Part shown: positions 45,444 to 54,444 of the stretch, piece after piece
Layout of the letters: each line of letters starts with the position of its first letter
How positions within the stretch are numbered: position 1 is the first letter of the stretch
From: an uncultured Alphaproteobacteria bacterium
GTDB taxonomy: Bacteria; Pseudomonadota; Alphaproteobacteria; RF32; CAG-239
Length of the DNA stretch: 64,000 nucleotides
Assembly: GCA_944390315.1 (NCBI GenBank)
Contig: CALXPO010000027.1
Coordinates: 124,001-188,000, forward strand
Direction of reading: 5' to 3'
Notes under the pieces: generated by a model
The model's input: the letters and a program-made list of their open reading frames with translations, nothing else
Database searches by the model: none
Told to the model about the DNA's origin: nothing
Made by a program: the position numbers and the translations under genes

Positions 45444-47170
45444 GTTGTGTGTTAGAGGATATTATCAATCAAAAATTAAGCTCGGCTTTTGCCAATTTGG
45501 GGTTAGATACAAAATATGCAGCGGTCAAAGTTTCTGACCGTCCCGATTTGAGCGATTTTCAGTGTAACGGTGCCTTGGCTTTGGCCAAAATCGAAAAAAA
45601 GAATCCACGACAAATTGCTGAGACAATTGCTGAAAAATTGACGCAAGATGCCGATTTTGCAAAAGTATCGGTTGACGGTCCGGGATTTTTGAATTTGACT
45701 TTAAATGACGATTTTTTGGCTGCCGTTGCCGATAAAATGGCTACTGACGAACGCTTCGGTTGCGCGCTTAATCCCAACCCAAAAACCGTGGTTATGGATT
45801 ACGGCGGACCAAACGTTGCCAAAGAAATGCACGTCGGACATTTGCGTTCGGGGGTTATCGGCGAATCGATGAGAAGAATCGAAGAATTTGTAGGCAATAA
45901 ACCGATTGCCGATGTTCACTTCGGCGATTGGGGAACGCCTATCGGTATGATTTTAGCGGAAGTAATTGCCCATGACGGTGATTTGAACAAAATAGAATCG
46001 TATGACATTGCTGAAATTACTCGTTTTTATAAACAAGCCAATATCCGTTGCAAAGAAAATGAAGCGGCCAAAGAAACGGCTCGCCAGATTACGGCTAAGC
46101 TGCAAGAGGGTGATGCGACTTATCGCAAAGCATGGAAGCATATTCGTCAGGTGTCGGTTGACGCGGTTAAAGAAAATTATAAAGAACTCGGGGTCCATTT
46201 TGATTTGTGGTTGGGCGAAAGCGATGCTCATAATACCTGTTTTGAGATTAAGAAAATTGCTCAAGATAAGGGCTTGCTTGAGTATGATGACGGTGCCTAC
46301 ATTATTCGTTTGGATGAAGGCAACAAACCTAAGCCGCCGGTCATTATTGAAAAATCGGACGGCGGATTTACTTATCAGGCTACCGATTTGGCTACCATTA
46401 AAATGCGTGTGGACGATTTGAAAGCCGATGAAATCATCTACTTTGTCGACAAGCGGCAATCACTTCACTTTGAACAAGTTTTTGAAGCAGCCGAAAAACT
46501 GGGAATCGCTCCGAATGTTAAATTGCAGCATATCGGTTTCGGTACCGTCAACGGTGCCGACGGCAAGCCTTTTAAAACCCGTGACGGCGGGGTGATGAAC
46601 TTGAGCGATATGATTAAAATGTCTAAAGAAAAAGTTGCCGAATCGATGCCTAAAGCCGATGAAAGCAAGGGCATCACTCAGGAATATTTGGACCATTTGA
46701 TTTCGCAAGTAGCCATAGGTGCCATCAAATTCCAAGATTTGAAAAACAATATTGCTTCGGGCTATATCTTCGAACTTGATGATTTTGCTAATTTTGAAGG
46801 AAAAACGGGACCTTATATTCAATACGCAGTAGCTCGTATCAATTCAATTATGCGGAAAAATAAGGATATCAATTTGGGCAAAATCAAGGTCACTAACCCC
46901 GAAGAGCGTAATCTGTTGCTGAAATTGGCTCAGCTTAACAATGTGGTGGTCAGAGCCGAAGCCGACAGAGAACCCAGTCTTATTTCCGACTATGTCTATA
47001 ATTTGGCTCAGTCCTTTAGTGCTTTTTATAATACTTCGCCGATTATGGGAGCAGAATCTCAAGAAATTGCATCCTCGCGTTTGGCAATAGCTAAACTCAC
47101 CAGAGATGTTTTGGTCAAGTTATTGTATTTGCTTGGTATCGAAGCTCCGGAAGTGATGCTAAAAGCCTAA
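45440..47170 (+). CDS. argS: arginyl-tRNA synthetase
   Basis: Class I synthetase, 576 aa. N-terminal Add-1 domain, then DYGGPNVAKEMHVGHLRSG (HVGH for HIGH), the GKPFKTRDGGVMNLSDM segment in place of KMSK, and the C-terminal helical anticodon domain (LLKLAQLNNVVVRAEADREPS, in part). Slightly longer than the E. coli enzyme core but normal. Starts in the stop codon of the lipoprotein gene; in several alphaproteobacteria an SPOR gene follows, here ftsE does. Confidence 0.97.
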   Translation: MSCVLEDIINQKLSSAFANLGLDTKYAAVKVSDRPDLSDFQCNGALALAKIEKKNPRQIAETIAEKLTQDADFAKVSVDGPGFLNLTLNDDFLAAVADKMATDERFGCALNPNPKTVVMDYGGPNVAKEMHVGHLRSGVIGESMRRIEEFVGNKPIADVHFGDWGTPIGMILAEVIAHDGDLNKIESYDIAEITRFYKQANIRCKENEAAKETARQITAKLQEGDATYRKAWKHIRQVSVDAVKENYKELGVHFDLWLGESDAHNTCFEIKKIAQDKGLLEYDDGAYIIRLDEGNKPKPPVIIEKSDGGFTYQATDLATIKMRVDDLKADEIIYFVDKRQSLHFEQVFEAAEKLGIAPNVKLQHIGFGTVNGADGKPFKTRDGGVMNLSDMIKMSKEKVAESMPKADESKGITQEYLDHLISQVAIGAIKFQDLKNNIASGYIFELDDFANFEGKTGPYIQYAVARINSIMRKNKDINLGKIKVTNPEERNLLLKLAQLNNVVVRAEADREPSLISDYVYNLAQSFSAFYNTSPIMGAESQEIASSRLAIAKLTRDVLVKLLYLLGIEAPEVMLKA

Positions 47171-47259
47171 GCGTGGAAGAAATTTGAAAAAAGATTTTCT
47201 TTTGTTGGGATATTATTGTACGATAAGTTCAGTCTTTTGAAATGGAGCAGTAACAAAAT

Positions 47260-47964
47260 ATGAGCAATACGCCGATAATAGAAATGGAAAATGTCGGTAT
47301 CCGCTATGGACACGGACCCGAAATTTTAACTAATGTTAACCTTTCGCTTGAAAAAGGGTCTTTTCATTATCTTACCGGAAAAAGCGGTGCCGGTAAGACT
47401 TCGCTTTTGAGCATGATGTATTTAGCTCAAAGGCCGAGCCGCGGAAATGTCAGCGTCTTCGGGAATAATGTCAATTTTACCGACCGTAATGCTTTGGCCA
47501 TGTTCAGACGCCGTATCGGGGTTGTCTTTCAGGATTTCCGTTTGCTCGAACATTGCTCGGCTTTTGATAATGTCGCTTTACCTTTACGAGTATGCGGTAT
47601 GAACGAAAAAGAAATTAAAAAACGGGTTAACGAATTGCTAAAATGGGTGGAAATCGACCGCAGTACTTCGGCGATTACATCAACCCTTTCGGGCGGTGAA
47701 AAACAACGTGTCGCCATTGCCCGTGCCGTTATTAATCGTCCCGATGTGTTACTTGCCGACGAACCGACCGGTAATGTCGACAATGATATTGCTCCGAAAT
47801 TGATGAAACTTTTTGTCGAACTCAATAAATTGGGAACGACCGTTGTGATTGCCACTCACAACGAAAATTTGATTAAACAATTTCGTTATCCGTCGATTCA
47901 TCTTAAAAATCATGGCGTAACAATTATTAATCCCGAAGATGGAGATGAATATGCTGAAATCTAA
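47260..47964 (+). CDS. ftsE: cell division ATP-binding protein FtsE
   Basis: 234-aa ABC ATPase, partner of FtsX at the divisome, controlling periplasmic murein hydrolases. Walker A GKSGAGKTS, signature LSGGEKQRVAIARA, Walker B VLLADEPTGNVD. Its last 14 bases overlap the start of ftsX. Confidence 0.96.
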   Translation: MSNTPIIEMENVGIRYGHGPEILTNVNLSLEKGSFHYLTGKSGAGKTSLLSMMYLAQRPSRGNVSVFGNNVNFTDRNALAMFRRRIGVVFQDFRLLEHCSAFDNVALPLRVCGMNEKEIKKRVNELLKWVEIDRSTSAITSTLSGGEKQRVAIARAVINRPDVLLADEPTGNVDNDIAPKLMKLFVELNKLGTTVVIATHNENLIKQFRYPSIHLKNHGVTIINPEDGDEYAEI

Positions 47965-48862
47965 TAATATGCGTCATCGGGAATTGCCGCTGTCAAAAGA
48001 TTCCTCTAACCTTTTTTTAAAAGTTATGATTTCAATTGCCGTATTCTTATTTGCCGTGACTTTAGCCGGTGTATTGTCTATCAATTCGATGTTGGTTAAT
48101 TGGAATTCGAGTATTTTAGGCTCGCTTACGGTACAAATTATTCCGATAAACGGGGTCGATAAGCTCAAAGCCAAAAACGAAACTCTGATTCAAGAACAAC
48201 GCGCGGTGGCTATGTTGGAAGCTATGCCCGAAGTTCAAAAAGTAACGCCTCTTTCGGACGGTCAGTTAGTCCGTTTGCTTAAACCGTGGTTGGGAGATGA
48301 TGTCGATTTGGATAATTTGCCGATGCCGCGTTTGATTGATGTTAAATTAAAACCTGATGCCGAGATTAATTTTATGGCTTTAGCCGAAAAATTGGCAACG
48401 GTTGCGCCTCAGGCTTCACTCGACAATCATAAATTATGGCTAAACAAACTTATTAATTTTGCCAACGGCTTAAAAATGTTGGCTTTAAGCGTGTTGGTTT
48501 TGGTTATCGGTATTACGTCAGGCGCTATCTTTTATTCCACTCAGACCAGTTTAGGACTGCATAGAGATATTATTGAGATTTTGCATTTTCTCGGAGCAAA
48601 AGATACCTATATTGCACAACAATATGGAGCTAAAACGGCATTACTCGGATTTTGGGGCGGTTTAATCGGTGTGGTTTTTGCCGTGCCGACTATTTTTATT
48701 ATTGCTCATTTGGCGCAACAGATTGAGGGCGGAATTATTAATGAAGCTCATCTGTCTTGGGGAGCTTGGACGGTTATTTTATGCTTGCCGTTATTTTCGA
48801 TGGTTGTGGCCATGCAGACAGCTTATTATACGGTAAAACGTACTTTAGAAAAGATGATGTAG
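47951..48862 (+). CDS. ftsX: cell division protein FtsX
   Basis: 303-aa permease-like protein with one N-terminal and three C-terminal membrane segments and a periplasmic loop (about 60-160) that activates murein hydrolases. LHFLGAKDTYIAQQYG is the typical cytosolic coupling segment. I use the ATG at 47951, six bases after GGAG inside ftsE; ATGs at 47939 and 47945 are alternatives. The nearby M23 peptidase (54.4 kb) is a candidate downstream enzyme, by analogy with EnvC. Confidence 0.92.
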   Translation: MLKSNNMRHRELPLSKDSSNLFLKVMISIAVFLFAVTLAGVLSINSMLVNWNSSILGSLTVQIIPINGVDKLKAKNETLIQEQRAVAMLEAMPEVQKVTPLSDGQLVRLLKPWLGDDVDLDNLPMPRLIDVKLKPDAEINFMALAEKLATVAPQASLDNHKLWLNKLINFANGLKMLALSVLVLVIGITSGAIFYSTQTSLGLHRDIIEILHFLGAKDTYIAQQYGAKTALLGFWGGLIGVVFAVPTIFIIAHLAQQIEGGIINEAHLSWGAWTVILCLPLFSMVVAMQTAYYTVKRTLEKMM

Positions 48863-48865
48863 TTT

Positions 48866-49438
48866 ATGTTTAAAAAAATTATTTTTTATTTGGTATTGCT
48901 TGGAATATGCGTCTGGTTGGGCGGAATGATAGGTTTTGCTTATACCATCAATCATCTCAAAACGGATGAAAAGCAGAAAACCGATGCCATCGTTGTTTTG
49001 ACGGGTGGACGTAACCGTATCAGTGAGGCGGTTCAACTCTTAAATGAGGGAGCTGCAGAAAAATTATTGATTTCCGGAGTAGCTGAAGAAACTTCACTTG
49101 AGACTCTGAAAAACAGAGAAGATGTTAATGTGACGACTTCGCGTGAAATTGCTTTGGATAAAAAATCTACCAATACGGTTGAAAATGCAATTGAGGCTAC
49201 AGCTTGGGTTAAAAAAAATCATTTTAATTCTATTCGTTTGGTTACCTCAAATTATCATTTGCCCAGAAGTATGGCCGAATTTAGAGCCAACAATAAGAAT
49301 TTGAAAATTTTGGCCCATCCGGTTTATTCGGACAAAGTGGAACAAAAGTGGTGGAAAAGTTGGCATAGTTTTAAGTTGATTGCGTCCGAGTACAATAAAT
49401 TTTTATATGTTTGGGTTAAAAATCATTTTATCAGGTAA
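48866..49438 (+). CDS. DUF218 / YdcF-like membrane protein
   Basis: 190-aa protein with an N-terminal membrane anchor (about 5-28) and a DUF218 domain starting DAIVVLTGGRNRISEAV, with KSTNTVENAIEATAWV and SNYHLPRSM. Related proteins (ElyC, SanA) affect envelope integrity. It is the third gene of ftsE-ftsX-DUF218-plsC, a conserved alphaproteobacterial order. Confidence 0.9.
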   Translation: MFKKIIFYLVLLGICVWLGGMIGFAYTINHLKTDEKQKTDAIVVLTGGRNRISEAVQLLNEGAAEKLLISGVAEETSLETLKNREDVNVTTSREIALDKKSTNTVENAIEATAWVKKNHFNSIRLVTSNYHLPRSMAEFRANNKNLKILAHPVYSDKVEQKWWKSWHSFKLIASEYNKFLYVWVKNHFIR

Positions 49439-49450
49439 AGGAGAACAAAA

Positions 49451-50209
49451 GTGACTTTTATACGTTCTTGGTTGGGAACAATCTGGATTTATTTCTGGAT
49501 TGCTTTCGGGGTAATTTTAACCTGCATTTTCGGTTGGTTCGTACCCCAAAAATGGGTTATTGTATTTTGGAATAAAGGGATGCTTCCGCTCGCGCTCTGG
49601 GGACTAAAAATTTTCGGTGGTATCAGTATTGAAATCAGAGGTCGTCAATATATTAATCAGGAAAGAGCTATTTATGCCTGCAAGCATGAGTCTGCTATGG
49701 AAACTTATACCATGACCAGTATCATTACCCGCGGTGTTATGATTTTGAAAAAAGAGCTGACATATATTCCGTTATTTGGTTGGGCGCAATGGTTGTACGG
49801 GCTTATCCCTGTTGATCGCGGAGCCGGTGCCAAGGCTATGAAAAAAATGTTGGTGGCGGCGCAAAAACGAGTTGAGCAAAATCGTCCTATTATTATCTTT
49901 CCCGAAGGGCACAGAATGAAGCCAGGAACAACTCAAAAGTATAAACCGGGATTTTTATTTATGGCGCAAAATCTTAATTTGCCGATTATCCCTGTTGCTC
50001 TTAATACGGGAATGTTTTGGCCGCGAAGTTCAACACATCATTTGCAGGGAAAAGTGATTATTGAATTTATGGAACCGATGATTGCCGGCAAAGATAAAAA
50101 TGCTTTTATTGAAGAACTGCAACAGAAAATTGAGCAAAAGTGCGAGGAGCTTAATCAAGAAACTGTTAAAAATTATCCGGCAACTGCTAAAAATCTAGCT
50201 AAGAAATAG
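49451..50209 (+). CDS. plsC: 1-acyl-sn-glycerol-3-phosphate acyltransferase
   Basis: 252-aa inner-membrane enzyme making phosphatidic acid. The catalytic motif is HESAMET (HX4E in place of the common HX4D; seen in other alphaproteobacteria), followed by FPEGHRMKPG (FPEGxR) and an NLPIIPVALNTG segment. N-terminal membrane segment at 10-35. GTG start with AAAGGAG upstream. Ends the ftsEX operon with a terminator. Confidence 0.93.
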   Translation: MTFIRSWLGTIWIYFWIAFGVILTCIFGWFVPQKWVIVFWNKGMLPLALWGLKIFGGISIEIRGRQYINQERAIYACKHESAMETYTMTSIITRGVMILKKELTYIPLFGWAQWLYGLIPVDRGAGAKAMKKMLVAAQKRVEQNRPIIIFPEGHRMKPGTTQKYKPGFLFMAQNLNLPIIPVALNTGMFWPRSSTHHLQGKVIIEFMEPMIAGKDKNAFIEELQQKIEQKCEELNQETVKNYPATAKNLAKK

Positions 50210-50213
50210 TTGC

Positions 50214-50251
50214 AAAAAAATACCGTTACTTCAAAAGCAACGGTATTTTTT
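50214..50251 (+). terminator. terminator of the ftsE-plsC operon
   Basis: AAAAATACCGTT/AACGGTATTTTTT with an 11-base loop and T-run. Confidence 0.9.
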
Positions 50252-50271
50252 ATGTCCTTGTCAAAACTTGG

Positions 50272-50634
50272 TTAAAATTTGTAATAAAGGCTCCTGAAAA
50301 AGACAGTGAGAAGTCTTGTTAACCAAGTTGCGGTAATTCCGCTCAGCGGATAACTAACGACGCACAGTAAGATAATCCATTTCGGCTGCTGCCAAAGAGC
50401 AATCAGTAACAGGGCGCCGCTCAAATTAATCAGTGCCAACAGGAATAGTAACATCGGTCGGCAACTTTCTAGGATTTTGACTTTTAATGCATTTGAAAAC
50501 CAGTTTTTATCATTTTTGCTGTTGTTGACAAAAGTAAAAACGGTGATGAAAATGATTGTGACCAGAATGGCCAAACTGCTGAAAAATGCAAATTTCATCA
50601 AAAATGTAAAAAAGTCGTAAAAATCAATTACCAT
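50272..50634 (-). CDS. small membrane protein
   Basis: 120-aa protein with three membrane segments (about 12-35, 56-75, 80-100), no known motif. It follows another membrane gene by 11 bp and both lie behind rsmD. Not recognised. Confidence 0.6.
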   Translation of the reverse strand: MVIDFYDFFTFLMKFAFFSSLAILVTIIFITVFTFVNNSKNDKNWFSNALKVKILESCRPMLLFLLALINLSGALLLIALWQQPKWIILLCVVSYPLSGITATWLTRLLTVFFRSLYYKF

Positions 50635-50645
50635 AATAATTTATT

Positions 50646-51113
50646 TTAATATTTGTATTTGCGCCTTTTAACTTTTTGCAGTATTTCGGGGATGTAATTA
50701 ACGCAGGCAATAATACCGCGAATTATTGCCAATAAAATCAGAATTGAGATTTGAACAACTATTTTCCAGATAAAATATGATGCAAAAACGGTGACAAGTA
50801 AGGTTAAATACCACCAATTGCTGATTTGTTGATTGTACAACCACCAAAAAAGTATGACGCTCGGCGATAACAAAAGCGGCAAAAACTCGCCCAGAGAATA
50901 ACAAGGGTTTTCAATCTCAATCCACCAATTGTTCGTGTCGAGATTGAGATCGGTTTCACAAGCAATGCATAGCAATGTTAAAAAGATCAAACCTAACGTA
51001 AAGGTAGCGGCTACATAGAGCGATAAAAACATTGTTATTTCAATAAACGTATCCATAGTAAAAATAATTTTTAAGACAGTAATAATCATAGAAAAAGGCT
51101 GAATAAAAGTCAA
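50646..51113 (-). CDS. membrane protein of unknown function
   Basis: 155-aa protein with four or five hydrophobic segments and no charged functional motif; a loop ETDLNLDTNNWWIEIENP lies between the first and second pair. Start could also be a later ATG (51056). The stop-start gap to rsmD upstream is 5 bp, so it is co-transcribed. Not recognised. Confidence 0.6.
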   Translation of the reverse strand: MTFIQPFSMIITVLKIIFTMDTFIEITMFLSLYVAATFTLGLIFLTLLCIACETDLNLDTNNWWIEIENPCYSLGEFLPLLLSPSVILFWWLYNQQISNWWYLTLLVTVFASYFIWKIVVQISILILLAIIRGIIACVNYIPEILQKVKRRKYKY

Positions 51114-51118
51114 ATACT

Positions 51119-51658
51119 TTATCGTGTCAGAAAGATGAAACGGGTTATGCCGTATGTGCGTTCATCCATCATGGTAAGTTCCTTGGGGCATTTAAAAGGT
51201 TCATCTTTTGCAAGTTCCACTACGCAAATCGAATCAGTTGCAAGCCAGTTTTGTTTGATAAGCGAGGCTAAAGCTTTCTCGCTTAATCCTTTGTTGTAAG
51301 GGGCATCGAGAAAAATGATGTCATAAGTTTTTTGTGAATAGGGCAGGCGGGTAGCATCGGCTTTGAGCTGATTTATTTTTTTTTGTTCGTTTGGAAAAAG
51401 AGCAATATTGCGTTTGGCATCGGTTAAATCCAAGTCGACCATTGTTACCGCAGCAACGCCTCTTGAAACGGCTTCTAAGGCAAAAGCCCCGCTGCCGGTG
51501 AAGATATCGGCCAAGTGGATGTCTTTCCACTCTTTATCGAGCTTTGAGTATAAAATATTGAATACCGCTTCGCGTGACTGATCCGAGGTCGGGCGAATAT
51601 TGGTTGAACGTGGGGAAAGCAATTTTTTCCCGCGATAAAGTCCTCCGATGATTCTCAT
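51119..51658 (-). CDS. rsmD: 16S rRNA (guanine-N2)-methyltransferase RsmD
   Basis: 179-aa methyltransferase that makes m2G966. Has MRIIGGLYRGKKL, RPTSDQSREAVFNIL, DIFTGSGAFALEA as SAM-binding motif I and LDAPYNKGL in the DPPY position. It overlaps the preceding pseudouridine synthase gene by four bases, a common proteobacterial pair. Confidence 0.93.
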   Translation of the reverse strand: MRIIGGLYRGKKLLSPRSTNIRPTSDQSREAVFNILYSKLDKEWKDIHLADIFTGSGAFALEAVSRGVAAVTMVDLDLTDAKRNIALFPNEQKKINQLKADATRLPYSQKTYDIIFLDAPYNKGLSEKALASLIKQNWLATDSICVVELAKDEPFKCPKELTMMDERTYGITRFIFLTR

Positions 51659-52377
51659 AACTTAAACTTTTCGCCGAGTTGTTCTTTTAAGACTTTTTGC
51701 GGTACTTCTTTGACTTCTCCTTTGTGCAGACCTCCCAATTGAAATGGACCATAAGACAAGCGGATGAGACGAGCCACTTCTAGACCGATATATTTCATCA
51801 GTCGGCGGATTTCTCGATTTTTACCTTCTTGCAAAGTTATGGTCAGCCAGGTATTGGTTCCCTGAGATTCGCCGAGGACAATTTTTACGGGACCGTAGGA
51901 AACGCCGTCAATGGTGACACCGCCGGCCAAAGAATCGATTTTTGCTTGACTGATGTGTCCGTGAACTTTGACTTTATAACGGCGGCTCCAGCCATTTTGC
52001 GGCAGCTCAAGGGTGCGAGAAAGTTCTCCGTTGTTGGTCAACAAAAGCAGTCCTTCGGAATTTAGGTCAAGTCTGCCGACGGAAATAACACGAGGCATTC
52101 CCTCGGGTAAATTGTCAAAAACAGTCGGTCTGTCCGAAGTGTCTTTGTGAGTTGTCAGCAAGCCGACAGGTTTGTAATATAACCATAGACGCGTACTTTC
52201 AATGGCAGGCAATTTTTCACCGTCAATCAGAATTTTTTCAGTTCCCTCTACATTAAAGGCCGGGGAGTCAACAATTTCCCCGTTTACCGTAACACGTTTT
52301 TGATTAATCAATTCTTCTGCTGCGCGGCGAGAACATACGCCGGAGCGGGCAATAAATTTTGCAATTCTTTCGCTCAT
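51655..52377 (-). CDS. rluB: RluB/RsuA-type pseudouridine synthase
   Basis: 240-aa enzyme with an S4 RNA-binding domain (SERIAKFIARSGVCSRRAAEELI, in part) and the catalytic GRLDLNSEGLLLLTN with the conserved Asp. It modifies 23S (RluB) or 16S (RsuA) rRNA; length and S4 domain fit RluB-like best. The ATG at 52377 fits the S4 start; the longer ORF has 24 non-conserved residues more. Divergent from tadA. Confidence 0.88.
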   Translation of the reverse strand: MSERIAKFIARSGVCSRRAAEELINQKRVTVNGEIVDSPAFNVEGTEKILIDGEKLPAIESTRLWLYYKPVGLLTTHKDTSDRPTVFDNLPEGMPRVISVGRLDLNSEGLLLLTNNGELSRTLELPQNGWSRRYKVKVHGHISQAKIDSLAGGVTIDGVSYGPVKIVLGESQGTNTWLTITLQEGKNREIRRLMKYIGLEVARLIRLSYGPFQLGGLHKGEVKEVPQKVLKEQLGEKFKL

Positions 52378-52437
52378 TTTTAATTTTTCCTTGATAAATT
52401 TTTGCCTATAATAAAAAAAATCGAGAGAAAAATAAAG

Positions 52438-52905
52438 ATGAATCCGCAAGATTATATGAAAATTGCCTTAAAAGAGGCTGAAAAGGCTTTTAAGGAGGAT
52501 GAAGTTCCCATCGGAGCCGTGGTGGTTAATCCGCAAACGGGTGAAGTGATTGCACGCGCGCATAATCTTAGTGAACATGGTAAAGATGCTTTGGCTCATG
52601 CCGAAATCGAAGTTATGCGGAAAGCATGTAAAAAACTGAAACAAAAACGCCTTTGGGGGCTTGATTTGTATGTAACGCTTGAGCCTTGTACCATGTGTGC
52701 GGCGGCCGCTTCGATGATGAGAATCGAAAAAATCTATTTCGGCGCTACCGATGTTAAAGGCGGAGCAATCGAAAGCGGGGTTAGGTTTTATGAACAGCCG
52801 ACCTGCCATCATCGTCCTGAGGTTATCAACGGAATTTTGGCGGAGGAAGCCGCGACATTGCTCAAAAAATTTTTTAGGCAAAAAAGAAATAAGTTATCAA
52901 CATAG
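52438..52905 (+). CDS. tadA: tRNA-specific adenosine deaminase
   Basis: Converts A34 to inosine in tRNA-Arg(ACG). The 155-aa product has the zinc/catalytic HAEIEVM and PCTMCAAA motifs and the EDEVPIGAVVV start. ATG at 52438 gives the typical MNPQDYMKIALKEAEKA N-terminus. It is divergent from the rluB gene over ~60 bp with overlapping promoter space. Confidence 0.95.
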   Translation: MNPQDYMKIALKEAEKAFKEDEVPIGAVVVNPQTGEVIARAHNLSEHGKDALAHAEIEVMRKACKKLKQKRLWGLDLYVTLEPCTMCAAAASMMRIEKIYFGATDVKGGAIESGVRFYEQPTCHHRPEVINGILAEEAATLLKKFFRQKRNKLST

Positions 52906-52970
52906 CCGTATTTTTATGGACAAAAAAATAATCGCCTTTTAAACTCTATCCATATTAGGGAGGGTATGTT

Positions 52971-53477
52971 ATGAAATTTGTTGAAACCGTTTTTACAAAA
53001 ATTCCTCCCGAAGTCAGAAAACATCATCGCCGTTTCTTTGAACGACATGTGCGAAAAATGTTTATCAAATATTTAGCCTATACCAACCAGTTTGACGGCG
53101 TTCTGACCGAAAAAGAAATCGAACAGGCTAAATTGGGTTATTTGCCGGCGGATTTGGACGTACACCATATTTTTCCGATTGCGGGCAATGCTTCAGACGA
53201 TGTGAATTCTTTTACGAATCTATCCGTTTTGCATAAAACAACGCATGTTAAAATTAATAAAGAAATTTTTGCACCTCAACTTAAAGAAATAGATAAATTA
53301 CCCGATGGTTCCGATATTGTGATTATCATCCCCATTTTTGATGCTGTCGATGCCGAAGGTATTTTACGTGCAAGATTGGAGATGAAACATAAACATCAAC
53401 ATAAGCAAAAAGGCAATACATCAAACTCCGTTGACCTTGCTCTTCTTTTACAAGCATCCAAAACCAGACTTGCTTGA
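52971..53477 (+). CDS. HNH-like nuclease domain protein
   Basis: 168-aa basic protein. Residues 62-95 have an HNH-like arrangement: DVHHIFPIAG (His-His), then an Asn in SFTNLSVLH and a His in KTTHVKIN, the pattern of a beta-beta-alpha metal finger. The N-terminus is rich in His/Arg/Lys (EVRKHHRRFFERHVRK). No immunity-like gene next to it, and the C-terminal part (about 115-168) is helical with a KHKHQHKQK stretch. It could be a phage-derived HNH, a toxin fragment or a degraded homing-type protein. Function unproven. Confidence 0.6.
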   Translation: MKFVETVFTKIPPEVRKHHRRFFERHVRKMFIKYLAYTNQFDGVLTEKEIEQAKLGYLPADLDVHHIFPIAGNASDDVNSFTNLSVLHKTTHVKINKEIFAPQLKEIDKLPDGSDIVIIIPIFDAVDAEGILRARLEMKHKHQHKQKGNTSNSVDLALLLQASKTRLA

Positions 53478-53532
53478 AAATAGGTCTTTAATGCTTATTT
53501 AGAGTCTGTTGTTTAATAAGCAGGAGAAAAAG

Positions 53533-53940
53533 ATGAATAAGTTAAGTTTGGCGCTGGTTGCGTTGTTCGTTTTGGAAGGCTGTGCTACCGAAGCAAAGTA
53601 TAATAAAGAGTTGGAAAGTTTTGTAAATCAACCGGTTGAAAATGTTGAAGCAAAATTTGGCAAACCTTCGGCCGTTAAAATGCTTGATGATGGTAGTGAA
53701 GTTATCAGCTATACCAAGGTCGATCAGACATATATTCCTTCCGAATATTACCTTTACGGTGATACTTTTATCCCCGGTCAAGAGGTGGTTTATTCTCCGT
53801 TTAACGGTGACTACGATTTTTATCCGTTTGAACAGAGCTTTGGCTATACGGTAGAGTTTGTCTGCCAGACCTCATTTTTAGTCGACAAAGGAATTGTAAA
53901 GGCATGGAGATGGAAAGGAAATAATTGCGTCGCCGATTAA
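53533..53940 (+). CDS. small lipoprotein
   Basis: 135-aa predicted lipoprotein; signal MNKLSLALVALFVLEGC with lipobox LEGC. The mature part has an SmpA/OmlA-like start (ESFVNQPVENVEAKFGKPS, here quoted up to 19 residues), then tyrosine-rich beta sequence and one Cys pair (VCQTS, NNCVAD). AGGAG before the ATG. Assembly-factor (BamE) similarity is suggestive only. Monocistronic. Confidence 0.72.
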   Translation: MNKLSLALVALFVLEGCATEAKYNKELESFVNQPVENVEAKFGKPSAVKMLDDGSEVISYTKVDQTYIPSEYYLYGDTFIPGQEVVYSPFNGDYDFYPFEQSFGYTVEFVCQTSFLVDKGIVKAWRWKGNNCVAD

Positions 53941-54014
53941 TCTTTTCTGATGTAACCAAATATTAACAAAATTTGTCTAAAATCCGGTTCTGTAATGGGG
54001 GCAAGAGTCGGAAA

Positions 54015-54326
54015 ATGGATTTTTGGTTTGAAATTAAAAGCAGATTAAAAAATTCTGGATTGTATATCATTTATACTCTGGTAATATGCTATTTCGGTTT
54101 TTATGCTTTTTACGGAGAACGAGGGATTCGCAAGTATTTGTATTTGCGTCATGAAGTCCAGTATGCCCGAGAATTGGCAGAGCAATATAAGGCTAAAAAA
54201 GAATATTTGCAAACGGAAGTTAAAAGACTTTCGCCGGATGGTTTGGATTTGGATTTGTTGGACGAAAGAGCCAGAATCGTGCTCAATTTTGTCGGAGATG
54301 ACGAATTCGTTCTTTTAGACGAATAA
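54015..54326 (+). CDS. ftsB: septum formation initiator FtsB-like
   Basis: 103-aa bitopic protein: one membrane helix (about 14-34), a coiled coil (RHEVQYARELAEQYKAKKE), then LDLLDERARIVLNF, as in FtsB/DivIC, which links FtsL and FtsQ at the septum. ATG at 54015 chosen. It is located upstream of an M23 peptidase and bactofilin. In many alphaproteobacteria ftsB lies after eno; here it does not. Confidence 0.85.
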   Translation: MDFWFEIKSRLKNSGLYIIYTLVICYFGFYAFYGERGIRKYLYLRHEVQYARELAEQYKAKKEYLQTEVKRLSPDGLDLDLLDERARIVLNFVGDDEFVLLDE

Positions 54327-54444
54327 CAAATTTTAAAACCAAAATGCCAGGTATAAAAAAAATCTGTATTTTTAAAAATTTTTTGCTATATTAGTTAACG
54401 TTTCGTTAACTGGATTTGTTCCGACTGTATGGTAATGAAGTTTT

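Noticed and set aside
49451..50209. Inactive PlsC because the HX4D Asp is Glu
   Set aside because: The HX4E variant in this context (HxSAxET) is normal in alphaproteobacterial PlsC; other motifs are intact.
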